A stretch of 20,565 nucleotides of DNA, taken from assembly GCA_910585735.1 (NCBI GenBank), contig CAJUEU010000035.1, positions 1 through 20,565 of the forward strand. The letters are read 5' to 3'. This document shows positions 13,361 to 20,565 of the stretch, piece by piece. The DNA is from an uncultured Oscillospiraceae bacterium (GTDB taxonomy: Bacteria; Bacillota; Clostridia; Oscillospirales; Oscillospiraceae). The position numbers and the translations under genes were made by a program. The notes under the pieces are model-generated. The model saw only the letters and a list, made by a program, of their open reading frames with translations, had not been told where the DNA came from and made no database searches. Numbering within the stretch: the first letter of the stretch is position 1; every line of letters starts with the position of its first letter.

Positions 13361-13927
13361 TCAAGCCGCCAGCTGTACCCGCAGCTTTTTTCTGGTCCGG
13401 TACAGGCAGTTATCCACCGCCTTGCGGTCCATGCCGGAACGCTCCGCGATCTCGGCGTAGGTGTGGCCGAAGGAGCGCAGGCGCAGCACATTTCCCTGGC
13501 GGACGGTGACCAGCCTTTTGGTCCGGTCCCACAGCTCCTGGGCTTCCCCGAATACCGGTGTGTCAGCAAGCCGGCGCAAAGTCGTTTCATAGGCAGAACT
13601 GTCCTGATTGAGCCGGGAGCGGCGGCGGGCTTCCTTGCGGATAAACCCCAGCAGTTCCCAGCGCATGGCGTTTACTGCCACGGTGGTAAAGCTGTACTTT
13701 TGCAGCTCCGGGCGTTCGTTGTACTGTTGGACAGCACGCATATACCCATCCAGGGCGGCATCGTACAGGCCTTCCTTCTCCAAAAAGGAAAAAGGAGGTT
13801 CCTCATGGAGTTGTCTTTTTAACCATCGAAAGGAAAGAAACCATTCCAGAAGGCTGTAGTGTTCCTCCATAAACTTGCTTTGTGCCGGGGTAAAGGGGTG
13901 CAGGGCGGTATTGTTTTTTCCACTCAT
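13361..13927 (-). CDS. Sigma-70-like transcription factor
   Basis: A 188-residue protein from ATG 13927 behind AGGAGG. The N-terminal half has region-2-like helices (LYDAALDGYMRAVQQYNERP, then YSFTTVAVNAMRWELLGFIRKE), the typical path of a sigma-70 DNA-melting region. The C-terminal half has a region-4 HTH (GNVLRLRSFGHTYAEIAERS, then GMDRKAVDNCLYRTRKKL). It would redirect RNA polymerase to specific promoters. It could act on the two duplicated TGTACA/TAAAAT promoters, but this is untested; those boxes also fit a housekeeping sigma. Clostridial elements and phages often carry such factors. Confidence 0.85.
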   Translation of the reverse strand: MSGKNNTALHPFTPAQSKFMEEHYSLLEWFLSFRWLKRQLHEEPPFSFLEKEGLYDAALDGYMRAVQQYNERPELQKYSFTTVAVNAMRWELLGFIRKEARRRSRLNQDSSAYETTLRRLADTPVFGEAQELWDRTKRLVTVRQGNVLRLRSFGHTYAEIAERSGMDRKAVDNCLYRTRKKLRVQLAA

Positions 13928-13938
13928 TGTTGTTCCTC

Positions 13939-15129
13939 CTATGCGGCCTTGGCCGTAGTCTTTTTAGCTTTAGAAGTTTTTTTCTTGGCGGCGGTCTTTT
14001 TCCCTTCCAGGGAATCGTCCTTTTTGGATTTATCCGGGCGCTTGACAGGGCGTCTGGGGATCAGCATATATTTCTCGCTGCCGTTGGCGGCGATCAGTAT
14101 GCCATCCTGTGAGATCGACAGAGCCAGCATCCCTTCCAGCAAACGGATCCCTTGGGCAAAATCAGATGCGTTGTAATAAAAGCTGGTATCCTCCGGCATA
14201 GCGTTCAATACCCCTGTTTCCAGCTGGGTGTTGGCGGTGATGCCGCTGGGTCCGTCGCAGGAAAGAAGGATCTTTTTATCCGGGGTAAAGCGCAGATGAA
14301 GACTGCTGTACCCATCGATGACGGTGGTGACGGTCTCCACCGCCTGCCGGAAGTCTTTGGACGCTGCCAGGGCTCTGTATTTCCCCGGCGTGGCCAAAAG
14401 TGCCTCTACATCCAGATAGGGAACCTCCACGATGCGGGAGGTAAAATACAGGCCCGGCCGGAAAAAGATGGCGCTGTGGTCCTGTATTCCCAGATAGATG
14501 ATCTCTGTATCCTCCACCAGTCCTGCCAGGACCCGCAGAGACTTGGCAGGGAGCAGGAATTCCAGAGACCCCCCGCTTTCCGCCTTCTCCCTTGTTTCGA
14601 TCAGACGGTGGCTGTCGCAGGCAGCGGCCTGAATGGAGTTAGGGGTGATTTCCAGACGGACGCATTCCAACATCTGCTTGGGGTCTTTTTTGGCTGCGGC
14701 GAAGGTGGTGAACCGCTCCAGAGAGGTCAGGCCGGTGAGCCGCACCAGGTTTTGTGGGACCGGTATCTTCACCTTGGTGAGAAGATCCGGTTTCAGGGTG
14801 GCGACCGTGTATTGGGTGTTCTGGCATTTCAGGCAAAGCAGCCCGTTTTCCAGGGATTCCACCGAAACGCGGTCTCCGCTGGTCAGGTTCAGCATACCGG
14901 TGAGCAGTTGGGCATTGACGATAGCACCGCCGCCAGTTTCCACATCCGCCTGCATTTCACAGCGGATGGCGGTCCGTAGGTCGCTCCCAAAGAAAGATAC
15001 CTGACCTGTATTTTCATTGGCTTCCAACAGGATACCGGTGAACTCGGCTATGGGGGAGTTTTCCGGGACCGCCAAGGCGGCCTTACGGGCTGCAGAGAGG
15101 GCTTCCTTGCGGTTGATATGAAATTTCAT
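13939..15129 (-). CDS. dnaN: DNA polymerase III beta-type sliding clamp with basic tail
   Basis: A 396-residue protein from ATG 15129, six bases behind GGAGG; the upstream reading overlaps the helicase gene and is not favoured. It follows the three-domain DnaN layout: MKFHINRKEALSAARKAALA at the start, then VSVESLENGLLCL (domain 1), LECVRLEITPNSIQAAACDS HRL-type strand (domain 2) and DGILIAANGSEKYMLIPRRP near the C-terminal clamp end. After the family's usual end, about 35 extra residues are Lys/Ala/Thr-rich (KKTAAKKKTSKAKKTTAKAA), histone-H1-like. It holds polymerases and partners on DNA. It follows the helicase gene by 17 bases. Confidence 0.9.
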   Translation of the reverse strand: MKFHINRKEALSAARKAALAVPENSPIAEFTGILLEANENTGQVSFFGSDLRTAIRCEMQADVETGGGAIVNAQLLTGMLNLTSGDRVSVESLENGLLCLKCQNTQYTVATLKPDLLTKVKIPVPQNLVRLTGLTSLERFTTFAAAKKDPKQMLECVRLEITPNSIQAAACDSHRLIETREKAESGGSLEFLLPAKSLRVLAGLVEDTEIIYLGIQDHSAIFFRPGLYFTSRIVEVPYLDVEALLATPGKYRALAASKDFRQAVETVTTVIDGYSSLHLRFTPDKKILLSCDGPSGITANTQLETGVLNAMPEDTSFYYNASDFAQGIRLLEGMLALSISQDGILIAANGSEKYMLIPRRPVKRPDKSKKDDSLEGKKTAAKKKTSKAKKTTAKAA

Positions 15130-15146
15130 AGCTGCCTCCAATCGTT

Positions 15147-18100
15147 TCAAGCAGGGATCTGCTCAAAGAAAGAGAGTTGGTTTTTATCTGGTGTGGCAGG
15201 GGCCTTTTTCCTCCGGCGCGCTACCTGACTGTAAGTGATGAAGGTAAGCGGCTGAGGATCCTCCGTGGCTTGTTTTGCCGCCGGCAATAAGATCACTGGT
15301 TGAGGTTTCGATTTCTGCACAGATGGGATTTGCCGTGCTTCCCTCTGGGGATGCAGGAAGGCCATCTTCTTGAAAACGGTTCCAATATCTTCCACTTCAC
15401 TCTTGATGCCAAGGGCCAGCTCCTTTGCCAGCTGGGAAGTCATATCCTGGCAGTTAGACATGGCGGCCAGGCCCTCGTCAGTGATGTTCCCCTCGATGAT
15501 GCCCGCTACCGCCAGCTTGGAGGCCATAAGCTGCATGGCCCGTTCCTGGATGGTGTTTTTGTAGTAGAAGAAATAGACCTCAATGCGGGGAGCGGTCTGG
15601 TTGATCCGCCAGCTTCGGCGGGATGCTTGGCGCAGGGTGAACAGGTTGTAGCCCATGTTGTAGAAGATAAGAGTGGTAAAGTCGTTGGCGTCCAAGCCGG
15701 TCTCGATCAGGGAAGGGTTGCAGATAAGGACCTGCAGCCCGTTTGCCAGCTGTTTGTCGATCCAGCCCTCCCGCTTGGCAGGCTTGACATTGGCAGGCAG
15801 CACCATGGCCTTGTATCCCCGCTCAGTCAATTCGCGCAGGAGTTTTTCCTGGGTGTCGATCCGCACCCAGCTGGTGTAGATCAGCACCTTTTCTCCTCTA
15901 TCCACCTTCTGCCGGATAAGCTCCAGAGCCTTCATATCCTTTTGGTGCAGTTCCTCTGGCTGGGATCTGTCTTTGGGAATGACCAGTGGTTTGCCCTCAT
16001 AGTCCAGCACAGGGGGGATACCGTAGGGCTGGTCCGGATAGATGGTCAGCGTGTTTAGATATGCCGAAAGGAGTTTTTTGGCATTTTTGTGGTTTGCACA
16101 TATTTGATAGCGAAACAGCTCGCTCAAGCATTGGTACTCCTGCTCTACATCAGGCAGCATGGTAAGCCCGATGGGGATCTCTTCGTATTCGGGCAGGTCC
16201 TTCCCCATGTCCATAAGGGAGAGAAAGACCGTATTCAGCAGGAGAAAACGGGAATAGACCAGCGGGGATACCCCCGGCAGCATCCGTTCTCCTTTTTTTG
16301 TGCGGGATGCCCTGCGGTTGGCGTTGTATTCCGCTGACTTCATCTGGAAAGTGCTTTCCACCACACCGTACTCCCGGCAAAAGCGCCAAGGATCAGCGTG
16401 TTCCTGACCGTCCGCCACCATCTCCGCCGGGGTTAGCCGGAAGAGCAGGTGGAAGATGCCGGAGGCATAGCCGTTGATGAGGGTGGCAGTCATGCCCACT
16501 ACCTTCTTTGCCGTGCCTGCGATCTCCGCCATAGCGTCTCCCTGGCCGCTGTCCTGGGAATACTGGTGAAGCTCGTCTGCAAGGAGGCCGTCGATCTTCC
16601 CCTTCATCTTCCTTTTGATAAAGGAGCTGATGGGAAAGCGCCGGCAGCCATAGGAAGGGTTATCGAACAATTCAGGGTTTTGGGAAAGTTTCTGTAATGC
16701 CTCCAGCACCTGGGGCGACCGGGTTTTGGCTCCATAGGTCCACAGAAAATCTCGGTGGACAAAGCCGAAGCCGCCAATCTTTGCCCACTCGCTGCGGCGG
16801 GAGGGCGGCGCCATCCCATAGAAGGACTGTTCCGGCTTGCAAAACGGCTCCCATAAGACGGTACCGCATTCCCTGCATTTGTGGTTTTTGGTGTTCTCCC
16901 GCAGAAAGAAGGCCAGCTCGACGGGGACTTCATACCGAGCCCCTCCCTCGCTGATCTCCTCCATAACAGGCTGATGGCAGCAGGGACAGAGGAAAACCTT
17001 TTTCCTGGCGCTCCATCGAACAGCAGGGGCCCGCATATATCCGTCCCTGGCCCGTTCCTTGGAGAGAATGGCGTAGGCGGTACGGTCTCCCTTCTCATAG
17101 GCCCGATAGAGCTTCTTCAGCTCCCGGATGCTGGTGACAATACTGGCAAAAGCACCAGGGACCGTTTCCTCCACCTCCCGCACCCACTTTTCGGTGATAT
17201 GGGAGGGACAGAGGACCACATTGAAGGTCTTTTTCTTCCCGGCAGCCAGGTGGCTGGCAGTAAGGGCGGTCAGGCCGATCTTTGTCTTGCCGGAGCCGCA
17301 TTCCGCCACCAACAGAGCGGGTTGGTGCTGGTCCAGCCTTCGTTTCAGCCCTTCGGCGGCGGCAAGCTGGGCGTCATAGAGGGAATATCCGGTCTTTTGG
17401 CGGATGTTCTCGTTGACCGCAAGGACATTTTGGGAAAGGGGCTCCGACGCTGGATCGAACAGGGGGACGAATTGCCCCTTGATCCGCTGGGCGATATTAG
17501 CCCCGAACTTTTGCAGGTACCCAGTGACCGTTTGGATGTCCTGGAAGGCAGCGTCGCTCTCTGGCGTAGAGCCCGGAATGGAGATCTTGCCGCTTTTCAG
17601 CCCATCCTCCACCACCTGGATGATGTTCTTATCGTCCTTTGTGCAGGTAAGCAGCCAGGCGTCAAAGCACTCGGTCCGGCTGATGACCTCCAGCTTTCGC
17701 AGGATGCCTCTTGCTTGCAGCTCTGCCAGCAAGTAGTCTTGAAAGTCGGAGATCAGCGGCACACCGGTACGCTTGTCGATTTCGCTGAACAGGCGGTCCA
17801 TATCCCCCTGGGGGCAAAAGATGTAGCATTTGCGGGGTGGGCCTTCCAACATGGTCTGCTTCTGCGGGGATTTTTCCTGTTCCGCTGCTTCCGGTTCGCT
17901 GTCCCGCAAATACAGAGTTGCTTCAGCATAGATGCCATCGTGGGAAAACTGCCGTTGGTACTGCCTTAGCGGGGTATCCAGCTTTAAGTCCGGCTCCACC
18001 TCCACAGTACCGCCGCCATAAATGGCGTCCGCAAGTCCCCGCACCTTTTCCGGCTCCCCGCCGAAGCGGATGGCCACCAGCTGGGGGCATTTTCCTCCAG

Positions 18101-18194
18101 CCGGGTCGAATACGATAGTATCCGCGTAGCAGTCGAGTCTCAAACCTCCTTTCTTGTTTTCATAGGTTACTTTCCATAGTTGTGGCTTGCTCAT
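15147..18194 (-). CDS. SF2 (SNF2/DEAD-type) helicase ending in a clamp-binding motif
   Basis: A 1015-residue protein. Residues 1-290 are an N-terminal region without recognised domains. Walker A ECGSGKT lies at about 298-304. A zinc-binding insertion with CxxC at about 402-405 and 439-442 follows, then DELH at about 539-542 (motif II) and MTATL (motif III). The second RecA lobe has KVLIYTSW, ICNPSLIETGLDANDF and QASRRSWRINQ (motifs V and VI). It ends NQLSFFEQIPA; QLSFF (about 1006-1010) fits the beta-clamp-binding consensus. The likely role is ATP-driven DNA translocation or unwinding in the element's replication. ATG 18194 lies 12-13 bases after AGGAGG, with a TTG-TAA start-stop pair in between. 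Confidence 0.85.
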   Translation of the reverse strand: MSKPQLWKVTYENKKGGLRLDCYADTIVFDPAGGKCPQLVAIRFGGEPEKVRGLADAIYGGGTVEVEPDLKLDTPLRQYQRQFSHDGIYAEATLYLRDSEPEAAEQEKSPQKQTMLEGPPRKCYIFCPQGDMDRLFSEIDKRTGVPLISDFQDYLLAELQARGILRKLEVISRTECFDAWLLTCTKDDKNIIQVVEDGLKSGKISIPGSTPESDAAFQDIQTVTGYLQKFGANIAQRIKGQFVPLFDPASEPLSQNVLAVNENIRQKTGYSLYDAQLAAAEGLKRRLDQHQPALLVAECGSGKTKIGLTALTASHLAAGKKKTFNVVLCPSHITEKWVREVEETVPGAFASIVTSIRELKKLYRAYEKGDRTAYAILSKERARDGYMRAPAVRWSARKKVFLCPCCHQPVMEEISEGGARYEVPVELAFFLRENTKNHKCRECGTVLWEPFCKPEQSFYGMAPPSRRSEWAKIGGFGFVHRDFLWTYGAKTRSPQVLEALQKLSQNPELFDNPSYGCRRFPISSFIKRKMKGKIDGLLADELHQYSQDSGQGDAMAEIAGTAKKVVGMTATLINGYASGIFHLLFRLTPAEMVADGQEHADPWRFCREYGVVESTFQMKSAEYNANRRASRTKKGERMLPGVSPLVYSRFLLLNTVFLSLMDMGKDLPEYEEIPIGLTMLPDVEQEYQCLSELFRYQICANHKNAKKLLSAYLNTLTIYPDQPYGIPPVLDYEGKPLVIPKDRSQPEELHQKDMKALELIRQKVDRGEKVLIYTSWVRIDTQEKLLRELTERGYKAMVLPANVKPAKREGWIDKQLANGLQVLICNPSLIETGLDANDFTTLIFYNMGYNLFTLRQASRRSWRINQTAPRIEVYFFYYKNTIQERAMQLMASKLAVAGIIEGNITDEGLAAMSNCQDMTSQLAKELALGIKSEVEDIGTVFKKMAFLHPQREARQIPSVQKSKPQPVILLPAAKQATEDPQPLTFITYSQVARRRKKAPATPDKNQLSFFEQIPA

Positions 18195-18329
18195 TTACAA
18201 TGGTCTTCCTCCTTTTTATGGACTCATCCGAAAACCGATAGGTTTTCGGATGGGACGAGGCGGCGCGAAGCGACGCCAGCACGCGCAGCGTGCGTATTGT
18301 CGATTGAAAATCGGCAATGAGTACCAAAC
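18195..18329 (-). other. Spacer between the leader and the helicase gene
   Basis: It contains the two hairpins described and no credible ORF. The GC-rich tract at about 18253-18298 on the plus strand, with its many CGC steps, differs from the leader and is not duplicated at copy A, where the spacer is only about 30 bases. Confidence 0.5.
18226..18251. repeat. Perfect inverted repeat before the helicase gene
   Basis: Arms of 11 bases, ATCCGAAAACC (18226-18236) and GGTTTTCGGAT (18241-18251), with a GATA loop. The hairpin ends 14 bases before the helicase SD, so it could control translation or be a binding site. It lies below the terminator hairpin in a GC-rich stretch that also holds the stem GCACGC-GCA-GCGTGC at 18279-18293. 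Confidence 0.65.
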
Positions 18330-18370
18330 AAAAAAGACCATAGCCGGGCCCTTTCGGGTTGGCTATGGTC
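18330..18370 (-). terminator. Leader terminator/attenuator hairpin, copy B
   Basis: On the minus strand GACCATAGCC...GGCTATGGTC (18370-18336) encloses CCCGAAAGGG and ends in six U (18335-18330). Compared with copy A the stem is changed on both sides so that pairing is kept, a covariation signature. It lies about 136 bases upstream of the helicase start. Confidence 0.78.
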
Positions 18371-18502
18371 TTTCTGTTTGGCTGTATTCAGGTTTTTGTG
18401 TTGGACAGGGCTTTCTGCGGGGCGCACTGGCCCCTGGGGTCTTTCGCTCCTACCTTGGGCGGTCTTTGGGGCCGCGCCACACTCCTACCTGAAATACAGG
18501 TC
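18371..18502 (-). ncRNA. Structured leader RNA, copy B
   Basis: Near-identical to the leader at 7761-7890, with the same ACCTG/CAGGT hairpin, the two GGTAGGAG motifs and the GC-rich arms. Minor changes fall mostly outside the stems. It precedes the helicase operon, so the same element controls both major transcripts. The exact class is unknown. Confidence 0.6.
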
Positions 18503-18503
18503 T

Positions 18504-18532
18504 ATTTTAACATAGCTGGGAGAGACTGTACA
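18504..18532 (-). promoter_or_regulatory. Promoter copy B (helicase transcript)
   Basis: On the minus strand TGTACA (18532-18527), 17 bases, then TAAAAT (18509-18504), identical in boxes and spacing to copy A. Homology between copies ends at about 18539, just past a shared GTGCAAG upstream of the -35 box, which marks the edge of the duplicated module. Confidence 0.68.
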
Positions 18533-18539
18533 CTTGCAC

Positions 18540-19260
18540 ATCAAAATTGTAGAGGGGGAATTAGTTTCCGCCTATATGTGTTCCCCGGAGAGTGCCACCG
18601 AGGAATTTAAGATTAAGTAAGCAGCTATATTATCAGAACACCGAGTGTAGCCAGCCCGTCCACCGGAACATGATTATGTACACGATCATCCAGTCCTTCA
18701 AGCCGGGGAAGATCTCCCCAAATGATGCGAACCGGCTGAGTTTTGAGTTGGCTATGCGCTTTATCAAGGGCCAGCACCAATTTGTTATGAGTCCCCATAC
18801 CGACAAAGCCTACATCCATACCCACATCAAATTTAACAGCATCAATCTAGACTGTAATGTCAAGTTTTGGAATGTAAAAAACTCTGCTTTTGTCTTGCAC
18901 TGGATCAACGACGAACTATGCCAGGAAGGGGGGACAATTATTGAAAACCCTTCAGGTCGGGGAATGGGCGGACATCCAATACGGGATGTCCGGCAATAGG
19001 TGAATGTGTCAGACCATTGACCAGCTACTCCCGAACAGCCGGGATTTAGAGGATTTTTTGGCCCGGATGCGCACAGAGGGGTTTGAGGTCAAGTTGAATC
19101 GGCATATTACCTTCCAAACGGCGCAAAACAGGCCCTATCCGACAACGCTGGAGAACGGCTTAACGAAATTTTTCAAAGGGTCAAGCAGTTAGAGGATTGC
19201 ATAGCGGAGATTGCCCGTCTAAAGACCCATGTCATTCAACAGGACGCGCAGGCACGATAA
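18540..19260 (+). pseudogene. Decayed MobA/relaxase-like remnant
   Basis: Broken pieces of one relaxase in successive frames. Piece 1 (18540-18620) reads IVEGELVSAYMCSPESATEE. After a one-base change near 18615 comes piece 2 (to 18999), with IIQSFKPGKISPNDANRLSF and the metal-site segment HTDKAYIHTHIKFNS, the H-x-H motif of relaxases. Piece 3 (19004-19192) reads QTIDQLLPNSRDLEDFLARM, and piece 4 (to the TAA at 19258-19260) is ERLNEIFQRVKQLEDC onward. An internal deletion separates pieces 2 and 3, the N-terminus is missing where the promoter module begins, and the C-terminal domain is short. It would not make an active nicking enzyme. Its opposite orientation suggests it belonged to an older or different element. 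Confidence 0.82.
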
Positions 19261-19296
19261 AAGGAAGGCTGGAAGGGTATTCATTTCCCTTTTCAG

Positions 19297-19488
19297 TCAT
19301 CCTTTTTTCATTTCTTTCGGCGTCAGCTGACCGTATTGGACAATAACCTCTCCAGTCTTTAGGTTGATTTTCCTTTTCCAGTAATGTGTATTGCGGCTGA
19401 CTTTGGGCGTAGCCCCTCTCCACTTTTGGAAAAAGGTACAGCACACCAGGGTATGATTCCCTGTACGTCGAACTAGAAACAAATACAC
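19297..19488 (-). other. Possible coding fragment in the intergenic region
   Basis: A 63-codon frame reads CCTFFQKWRGATPKVSRNTH and INLKTGEVIVQYGQLTPKEM. The composition is protein-like, but there is no ribosome-binding site at its start and no family I recognise. It may be a remnant of a mobile-element gene. Low confidence. Confidence 0.22.
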
Positions 19489-19641
19489 TGGCTGTCCCCC
19501 AAAATCATTTCATCTATCTTGGTATAATTGCAGGCCTATGTGTTCCCTGGGATGGCTCAGCCCTCTGCCGCGCCTGCTCTTCTTTCGTGGTTGATATTAT
19601 TTATAAATATAATTACCAAGAAAAAAACAATTTAGAAAGAC

Positions 19642-19670
19642 TTGACATTTAAATATATTTATGGTATTTT
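19642..19670 (+). promoter_or_regulatory. Promoter-like sequence upstream of the Cys-rich gene
   Basis: TTGACA at 19642-19647, 17 bases, then TATTTT at 19665-19670. This is a perfect -35 with a moderate -10. It would give a leader of about 185 bases before the start at 19864. Another TTGACA at 19687 has no well-placed -10. Confidence 0.5.
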
Positions 19671-19779
19671 TACTACAGTAACATTCTTGACATAGATTAC
19701 TAGGGCTTGCTTGATAATTTGTGATATACAAAATGGCATGGTATTTCAGCCGTTGGCAAACAAATTTTCGCAGGAATCC

Positions 19780-19828
19780 TATACGCTTCTGGTCTATAGA
19801 CTTTTAGTTTGTAGGCCGGAGGCGTATA
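19780..19828 (+). repeat. 13-bp hairpin in the leader of the Cys-rich gene
   Basis: TATACGCTTCTGG (19780-19792) pairs along its whole length with CCGGAGGCGTATA (19816-19828) if two G-U pairs are allowed; the loop is 23 bases. It ends about 20 bases before the GGGAGGGG ribosome-binding site. G-U pairs are allowed in RNA but not in DNA cruciforms, so an RNA role is slightly favoured. Confidence 0.6.
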
Positions 19829-19863
19829 CAAGTATATAGATAAGAATGGGAGGGGATAACAGT

Positions 19864-20355
19864 ATGGATATTTCAAAATTAAATGTTCCTCTGATGTATT
19901 TTAAGCAAAAGGAAACAAGAAATGGACTAATTGCTGACGATTCATCTACTTCAGCCTTTTTGCCTATGTTACAGTTTGTATTAAAAAATATAGATATTAG
20001 TGAAAAAACGCTTGACACATCGTGTGACTGCGGCAACAAAGAGAAATGTAAGTGTAATAGCGAAGATGAAATGAGTGAAGTGACTGAACCTAAAAAAAGT
20101 GGATTGGCGGCTTGTATGGAGTGCCCAATGAGAGAGTCTGGTCAATGTGAGCTTTGGAATGGCAAGGAAAATGATTTTGGGCTGCTTATTGGGACCACTT
20201 CAACAACTAGGAGTATTTCTTTGGCACACGATGTTTCTTTAGATGAGCAGTCGGGTATTCGCCCTGATTTGTTTCCGCTAACTAAGGTATGGTTAGATTA
20301 TAATGGTGCGTATGCTTACATAGATAAAAAAAAATTAGGAAGACGAAGACTATGA
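19864..20355 (+). CDS. Cys-rich protein of unknown function
   Basis: A 163-residue protein. ATG 19864 is chosen over the upstream ATG at 19846 because GGGAGGGG is placed for it. Residues 1-50 are mixed hydrophobic (DISKLNVPLMYFKQKETRNG). Two Cys clusters follow, CDCGNKEKCKC (about 54-64) and CMECPMRESGQCELW (about 86-100), which could bind zinc or an iron-sulfur cluster. The C-terminus ends abruptly in KKKLGRRRL. After an A9 tract and GG at about 20330-20342, a +1 frame continues with a reasonable acidic sequence (EDEDYEILTDKHHKGADEIY), so a frameshift near the end is possible. The gene is AT-rich and foreign-looking. Family unknown. Confidence 0.6.
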   Translation: MDISKLNVPLMYFKQKETRNGLIADDSSTSAFLPMLQFVLKNIDISEKTLDTSCDCGNKEKCKCNSEDEMSEVTEPKKSGLAACMECPMRESGQCELWNGKENDFGLLIGTTSTTRSISLAHDVSLDEQSGIRPDLFPLTKVWLDYNGAYAYIDKKKLGRRRL

Positions 20356-20426
20356 AATATTAACTGATAAGCATCATAAAGGTGCAGATGAAATATACAA
20401 TTTCATGCTTATAGATCAAATAATAG

Positions 20427-20461
20427 GTGCGGTTTTCCATATAGGGAGAACCGCACTTTTT
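20427..20461 (+). terminator. Rho-independent terminator
   Basis: A 12-bp stem, GTGCGGTTTTCC (20427-20438) with GGAGAACCGCAC (20445-20456), with one G-U pair and a six-base loop, followed by TTTTT. It ends the Cys-rich gene's transcript. Confidence 0.88.
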
Positions 20462-20565
20462 GTGCTCTTTTGGAAGAAAGGAGGATAGGTACCATATGAG
20501 GGGCATAGAAGCAGAGTGATGGCAAGTGAGAGGTAATATGTAGAGGGTGTTTTCTGCCACCAAAT
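20462..20565 (+). other. Right edge; no gene supported
   Basis: A GGAGG followed by ATG at about 20495 opens only a seven-codon frame. No other credible coding or RNA feature is seen before the window ends. Confidence 0.35.

Larger units (their letters stand above)
19489..19863. other. AT-rich intergenic region
   Basis: No gene is seen here. It holds a promoter-like pair (19642-19670) and a long hairpin (19780-19828), which together probably form the leader of the gene at 19864. Composition drops to a strongly AT-rich state around 19600-19680. Confidence 0.6.

Noticed and set aside
16881..17969. Long plus-strand frame opposite the helicase
   Set aside because: Shadow of the helicase; no ribosome-binding site or recognisable motif.
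1..20565. CRISPR array, tRNA or rRNA genes
   Set aside because: No regularly spaced repeats, no cloverleaf or rRNA-like sequence was seen by eye.

Overview
This window looks like part of a large mobile element (plasmid or integrative/conjugative type) from a gut-type Clostridia (Bacillota) host. The reasons are strong AGGAGG ribosome-binding sites on almost every gene, families typical of clostridial accessory elements (DUF3848-like and DUF3268-like proteins, an NPPY methyltransferase, a decayed clostridial-type relaxase), and GC-rich coding DNA broken by AT-rich patches. The host assignment is inference; no rRNA, tRNA or chromosomal marker is present.

Layout. From 18.2 kb down to the left edge nearly everything lies on the minus strand as tightly packed cistrons, many with stop/start overlaps. 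Transcript 1 starts at a promoter near 18.5 kb and encodes an SF2 helicase, a DNA polymerase III beta-type clamp, a sigma-like factor, a small unknown protein, a DUF3268-like zinc protein, another small protein, a RavA-like MoxR AAA+ ATPase, a two-helix membrane protein, an unknown acidic protein, an SSB, a ViaA-like VWA protein and a DUF3848-like protein. Transcript 2 starts at a near-copy of the same promoter/leader at 7.9 kb and encodes a JAB/MPN (JAMM) protein, a ThiF/E1-like protein, a beta-helix-like protein and a DNA methyltransferase. The methyltransferase loses its 3' end at about 3814, where an AT-rich insert begins. The insert carries a plus-strand HTH/membrane protein with a good sigma-70 promoter, and a 49-residue basic protein. 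Beyond it the minus-strand set resumes with a gene fragment, a Rad52-like annealase, a Rad50/SbcC-like ATPase and the start of a CHC2-primase-like gene. Right of 18.54 kb is a broken relaxase on the plus strand, then AT-rich DNA and a Cys-rich unknown gene ending at a strong terminator.

How the parts fit. Helicase, clamp, SSB, annealase and Rad50-like ATPase form a replication/recombination kit. The helicase ends in a clamp-binding-like motif directly upstream of the clamp gene. MoxR and VWA form a chaperone-type pair. The E1-like plus JAB pair is the hallmark of prokaryotic ubiquitin-like systems, as in PRTRC cassettes, and the JAB protein has an N-terminal stretch that may itself be a ubiquitin-like domain. 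Each of the two transcripts begins with the same promoter, structured leader and terminator hairpin, and the hairpin stem has changed in a compensatory way between copies. This suggests one shared attenuation control over both modules.

Four genes carry single lesions: a one-base excess at a C7 tract (E1), a one-base deficit at an A6 tract (JAB), and in-frame TGA codons (VWA, Rad52-like). They could be sequencing errors, recent decay or recoding. The sequence alone cannot decide.
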